A DNA stretch of 64,000 bases from Symbioplanes lichenis (GTDB lineage: Bacteria; Actinomycetota; Actinomycetes; Mycobacteriales; Micromonosporaceae), in NCBI RefSeq assembly GCF_030709675.1, contig NZ_JAUZQD010000005.1, positions 372,001-436,000 on the forward strand. The letters are read 5' to 3'. The notes beneath the pieces were generated by a model. It did not search any database, was not told the origin of the DNA, and worked only from the letters and a program-made list of their open reading frames with translations. A program made the translations under genes and the position numbers. The first letter of the stretch is position 1. Every line of letters starts with the position of its first letter. Below are positions 61,640-64,000 of the stretch, one piece after another.

Positions 61640-62173
61640 ATGGCCAGGACGCGCAAGCCTGTCGTCGAAGTGCGGCGCAGTCAGCGTCGTCGTCGCACGG
61701 TGTCCGCGTACCGGGAGGGCGAGCGCGTCGTCGTCCTCATTCCCGACCGCTTCTCGCGCGACGAGGAGACCGAGTGGGTCGCGCGGATGCTGGATCGCCT
61801 GGCCGCCCGTGAGGAGCGCGTGCAGCGCACGGACAGCGAGCTGCTGCTCCGCGCGCGCCGGCTGATCACCCGCTATCTGCCCGACCACGAGAGCCGGGTG
61901 CACCCGGCCAGCGTGCGTTGGGTCACCAATCAGAACGGCCGCTGGGGGTCGTGCACCCCGGACGACGGGACCATCCGGATCTCGCACCGCATCCAGGAGA
62001 TGCCGGACTGGGTCATCGACTACGTGCTCCTGCACGAGCTGGCCCACCTGGTCGTCCCGAGCCACAGCGCCGCCTTCTGGGACCTCGTCAACCGCTATCC
62101 GAAGGCGGAACGAGCCCGCGGCTACCTCGAGGGCATCTCCGCGGCCACCGGCCTGGTGCTGGCCGACGATTGA
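61640..62173 (+). CDS. YgjP/WSS1-like zinc metalloprotease (M48 type)
   Basis: This encodes 177 residues with the DUF45/YgjP pattern: VEVRRSQRRRRTVSAYREGERVVVLIPD, RWVTNQNGRWGSCTPDDGTIRISHRI, and the zinc motif LLHELAHLVVPSHSAAFWDLVNRYPKAERARGYL with H-E-L-A-H. It is a cytoplasmic metallopeptidase of unknown target. ATG 61640 begins immediately before the conserved beta strand. The next gene follows after 55 bases. Confidence 0.88.
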   Translation: MARTRKPVVEVRRSQRRRRTVSAYREGERVVVLIPDRFSRDEETEWVARMLDRLAAREERVQRTDSELLLRARRLITRYLPDHESRVHPASVRWVTNQNGRWGSCTPDDGTIRISHRIQEMPDWVIDYVLLHELAHLVVPSHSAAFWDLVNRYPKAERARGYLEGISAATGLVLADD

Positions 62174-62228
62174 AGCCCGCGGCGCAGCGCGGAGGCGCGG
62201 GGCCGGCGGGCGCGGCTAGTGTCGGGGT

Positions 62229-62825
62229 GTGACCAAGCGAGTCGTGGTGGCGCTCCTCACCCCGGTGACGTGGAGTCCCCCCGGGGTGGACCTGAGCAAG
62301 TGGCGCGCGGCGCTGGCCGAGGATGTCGTGGACCTGCTGGCGCGGCTGGCGGAGGCGCAGCCGGCCATTGCGGCGACCCGGGAGGATCTGGCGCTGGCGG
62401 AGGAGATCGCCTGGCCGGGGACGCCGATCTACGAGGTGGCGACGGCCACGGTGGGACCGGTGCTGCGGCGGGCGGCCGAGGACGGCTACGACCAGGGCGC
62501 CGTGCTGGCCGCCGACGCCGCCGACCTGCCGGGGATGATCCTGGGCAAGCTGCTCCGGCCGCTGGGCAGCAAGCCGGTCGCGGTCGCCCCGGCCGGACGG
62601 GACGGTGGCCTGCTGGCGGTGGCCGCCACGCTGCCCGCCCCGGAGTGGCTCGCCGACCTCGATCTGGACACGGCCACCCCGATCACGGCCCGGAGGGGCG
62701 CACCCCAGCCGAGCCTCGTCGAGTCGACACCCGAGTGGCGGCGCCTGCGCGGGCCGGCCGACCTCGCCACCCTCGACATGGCCCTCGAGGGCTGGGAGAA
62801 CACCCGAGCCCTGCTGAGCGGCTGA
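62229..62825 (+). CDS. nucleotidyltransferase-like protein, unknown
   Basis: This encodes 198 residues. VVVALLTPVTWSPPGVDLSKWRAAL at the start and YDQGAVLAADAADLPGMILGKLLRPLGSKPVAVAPAG in the middle resemble MobA/CofC-like GT-A fold proteins, with an AADAADLPG in place of the usual metal-binding DxPxL region. The classical N-terminal G-x-S-x-R-M/K loop is not evident, so catalysis is uncertain. GTG at 62229 is used. It converges on the DUF2342 protease gene. Confidence 0.65.
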   Translation: MTKRVVVALLTPVTWSPPGVDLSKWRAALAEDVVDLLARLAEAQPAIAATREDLALAEEIAWPGTPIYEVATATVGPVLRRAAEDGYDQGAVLAADAADLPGMILGKLLRPLGSKPVAVAPAGRDGGLLAVAATLPAPEWLADLDLDTATPITARRGAPQPSLVESTPEWRRLRGPADLATLDMALEGWENTRALLSG

Positions 62826-62920
62826 CCGAGCGGCGGGATCACGAAAGCGACCGCCCCGGCACGAGCGAAACCGGCGCGCGGGGTTGAGGGGCGCAACCAC
62901 TCACGCAGGTCGCCCGGTGG

Positions 62921-62958
62921 GGTTTCGCGATCTGGACGCGTCAGCGGCCAGCGAAACC
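62921..62958. terminator. possible bidirectional hairpin
   Basis: GGTTTCGC (62921-62928) and GCGAAACC (62951-62958) are exact inverted repeats between convergent genes. A third copy of GCGAAACC lies at 62865-62872 and could compete for pairing. Confidence 0.45.
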
Positions 62959-63019
62959 ACGCCGGGCCCTCGGCGGGAGCGACGGTCCGTACCCACCACC
63001 CCGCTACGACAAAAAGCTC

Positions 63020-64000
63020 TTAATCCTTGGAATCTCCGTCGCCCAGTCCCTCGAGCTCGGAGATGTCCCAGTCGTCCTTGGCGGCGGCGAACTTCTGCGG
63101 GTCGGCGAAGTCCTCGTCGGTCGGCAGCAGGTCGGGGTGGTCCCAGAGCGCGTCGCGGCCCTGCACCCCCCGCGCCTCGGTCACTGCCACCCACAGCGCA
63201 CCCGCCTCGCGCAGGCGGCGCGGGCGCAGCTCCAGGCCGACCAGCGCGGCGAACGTCTGCTCGGCGGGCCCGCCGGCCGCGCGACGGCGCCGGAACGCCT
63301 CGCCCAGCTGGACCACCGACGGCAGCCGGTCGCCCGCGGCCAGGTCGACGACGTGGCCGACCCAGCCCTCGACCAGCGCGAGCACCGTCTCCAGGCGCAC
63401 GAGCGCGGCCTTCTGCTGCGGCGTGTCCTCGGGCGTGAAGATGCCCTCGAGCGCCATGGCCTGCATCGACTCGGGGTCGCTGGGGTCGACGCGGCTCATC
63501 GCCTCCTCGATCGCCTCGCGGTTGACCGTGATGCCGCTCGCATAGGTCTCCACCGCGTTGAGCACGTGCGCCCGGAGCCAGGGCACGTGCTGGAAGAGGC
63601 GCTGGTGGGCGGCCTCGCGCAGCGCGACATAGAGCCGGACCTGGTCCTCGGGGATCTCGAGGCCGTCGCCGTAGGTCTTGATGTTGGCCGGGATCAGCGC
63701 GGCGGTGCCGGCCGGGCCCAGGGGGAGACCGATGTCACCCGCCGAGAGCACCTCCGCGGCGAGCTGGCCCAGCGCCTGGCCGAGCTGGCCGCCGAAGAGC
63801 GCGCCGCCGAGCGTGGCGACCATCGACTGCATCGGGCCGAGCTGGGCGCGGGCCTCCTCGGGCACGAGGTCGCCCATCGCGCCGACCATGCGGCCGGCGA
63901 TCGGGTCGCAGAGCTTTTTCCACACGTCGAGCGTGTTGTAGACCCACTCGTTGCGGTTCCACGCTGTCGCGTCGCGGATGCCGGAGGGCATCGCGGACGC
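63020..64000 (-). CDS. zinc-dependent metalloprotease (DUF2342 family), partial
   Basis: At least 326 residues are visible, and the frame continues through the right edge, so the N-terminus is missing. Motifs include MVGAMGDLVPEEARAQLGPMQSMVATLGGALFGGQLGQALGQLAAEV, LYVALREAAHQRLFQHVPWLRAHV (metal-site helix), and LVEGWVGHVVDLAAGDRLP (likely third ligand). The C-terminus is acidic (DWDISELEGLGDGDS). Position matches Rv3195. The enzymatic role is predicted by family only. Confidence 0.85.
   Translation of the reverse strand, partial: ASAMPSGIRDATAWNRNEWVYNTLDVWKKLCDPIAGRMVGAMGDLVPEEARAQLGPMQSMVATLGGALFGGQLGQALGQLAAEVLSAGDIGLPLGPAGTAALIPANIKTYGDGLEIPEDQVRLYVALREAAHQRLFQHVPWLRAHVLNAVETYASGITVNREAIEEAMSRVDPSDPESMQAMALEGIFTPEDTPQQKAALVRLETVLALVEGWVGHVVDLAAGDRLPSVVQLGEAFRRRRAAGGPAEQTFAALVGLELRPRRLREAGALWVAVTEARGVQGRDALWDHPDLLPTDEDFADPQKFAAAKDDWDISELEGLGDGDSKD

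Overview
The window is a GC-rich, densely coded stretch of actinobacterial chromosome. Protein matches from memory, overlapping start/stop codons and gene order point to the family Micromonosporaceae (an Actinoplanes- or Micromonospora-like organism); this is inference, since no rRNA or tRNA gene is present. I see no prophage, CRISPR array or intact insertion sequence. The accessory interest lies in an exopolysaccharide operon, a small exported-protein cluster with a repeated upstream motif, many minisatellites, and several regulatory structures.

Layout. 1-7 kb: VanW-type protein (cut by the window edge), small membrane protein, GNAT acetyltransferase, ferredoxin fdxA with the lysine-pathway aminotransferase dapC, a DivIVA-like coiled coil, a SIMPL protein and a DUF4407 membrane protein. 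7-10.2 kb: four small exported or membrane-anchored proteins with related sandwich-like domains. The motif GGATTAGGCCGnTCGG and a variant occur four times in the two long gaps around them. 10.2-22.1 kb: a 2'-5' RNA ligase-like gene, then a nine-gene polysaccharide operon (GT2, three GT4, FemAB-like GNAT, two multi-spanning membrane proteins, flippase, CDP-alcohol phosphotransferase) whose genes nearly all overlap, facing a secreted clan-A glycosidase. 22.2-30.4 kb: RidA, GAF-EAL c-di-GMP phosphodiesterase, amidohydrolase, methyltransferase, threonine aldolase-like enzyme, a MerR regulator fused to a sliding-clamp fold, the lysE/argP export pair, and two LOG proteins.

30.6-35 kb: dapE and dapD (with dapC, three steps of the succinylase route to diaminopimelate and lysine) and a regulator/MFS pair. 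35-42.6 kb: the adnA-adnB double-strand-break resection helicase-nuclease. 43-46 kb: cold-shock protein, PlsC-like acyltransferase, two micro-ORFs and a membrane-anchored protein. 46-49.4 kb: a sulfonate/nitrate-type ABC transporter under an Rrf2 regulator, separated from its neighbour by a 166-bp palindromic element that supplies both stop codons. 49.5-64 kb: two M16 peptidases, then a block whose order matches Mycobacterium tuberculosis Rv3195-Rv3202 as I remember it: nudC, mycoredoxin, uvrD2, whiB7, ABC1 kinase, E1-like protein, DUF5679, and a DUF2342 protease cut by the right edge. whiB7 is preceded by a clear terminator/antiterminator pair, and the E1-like gene by a helically phased set of DnaA-box sequences.

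How the parts fit: diaminopimelate/lysine synthesis and basic amino acid export are present together; redox, DNA-repair and drug-response genes (mrx1, nudC, uvrD2, adnAB, whiB7) are grouped; and the polysaccharide operon sits next to a predicted c-di-GMP phosphodiesterase, which suggests second-messenger control of an extracellular matrix. Many convergent neighbours overlap at their 3' ends, so transcripts there must be mutually antisense.
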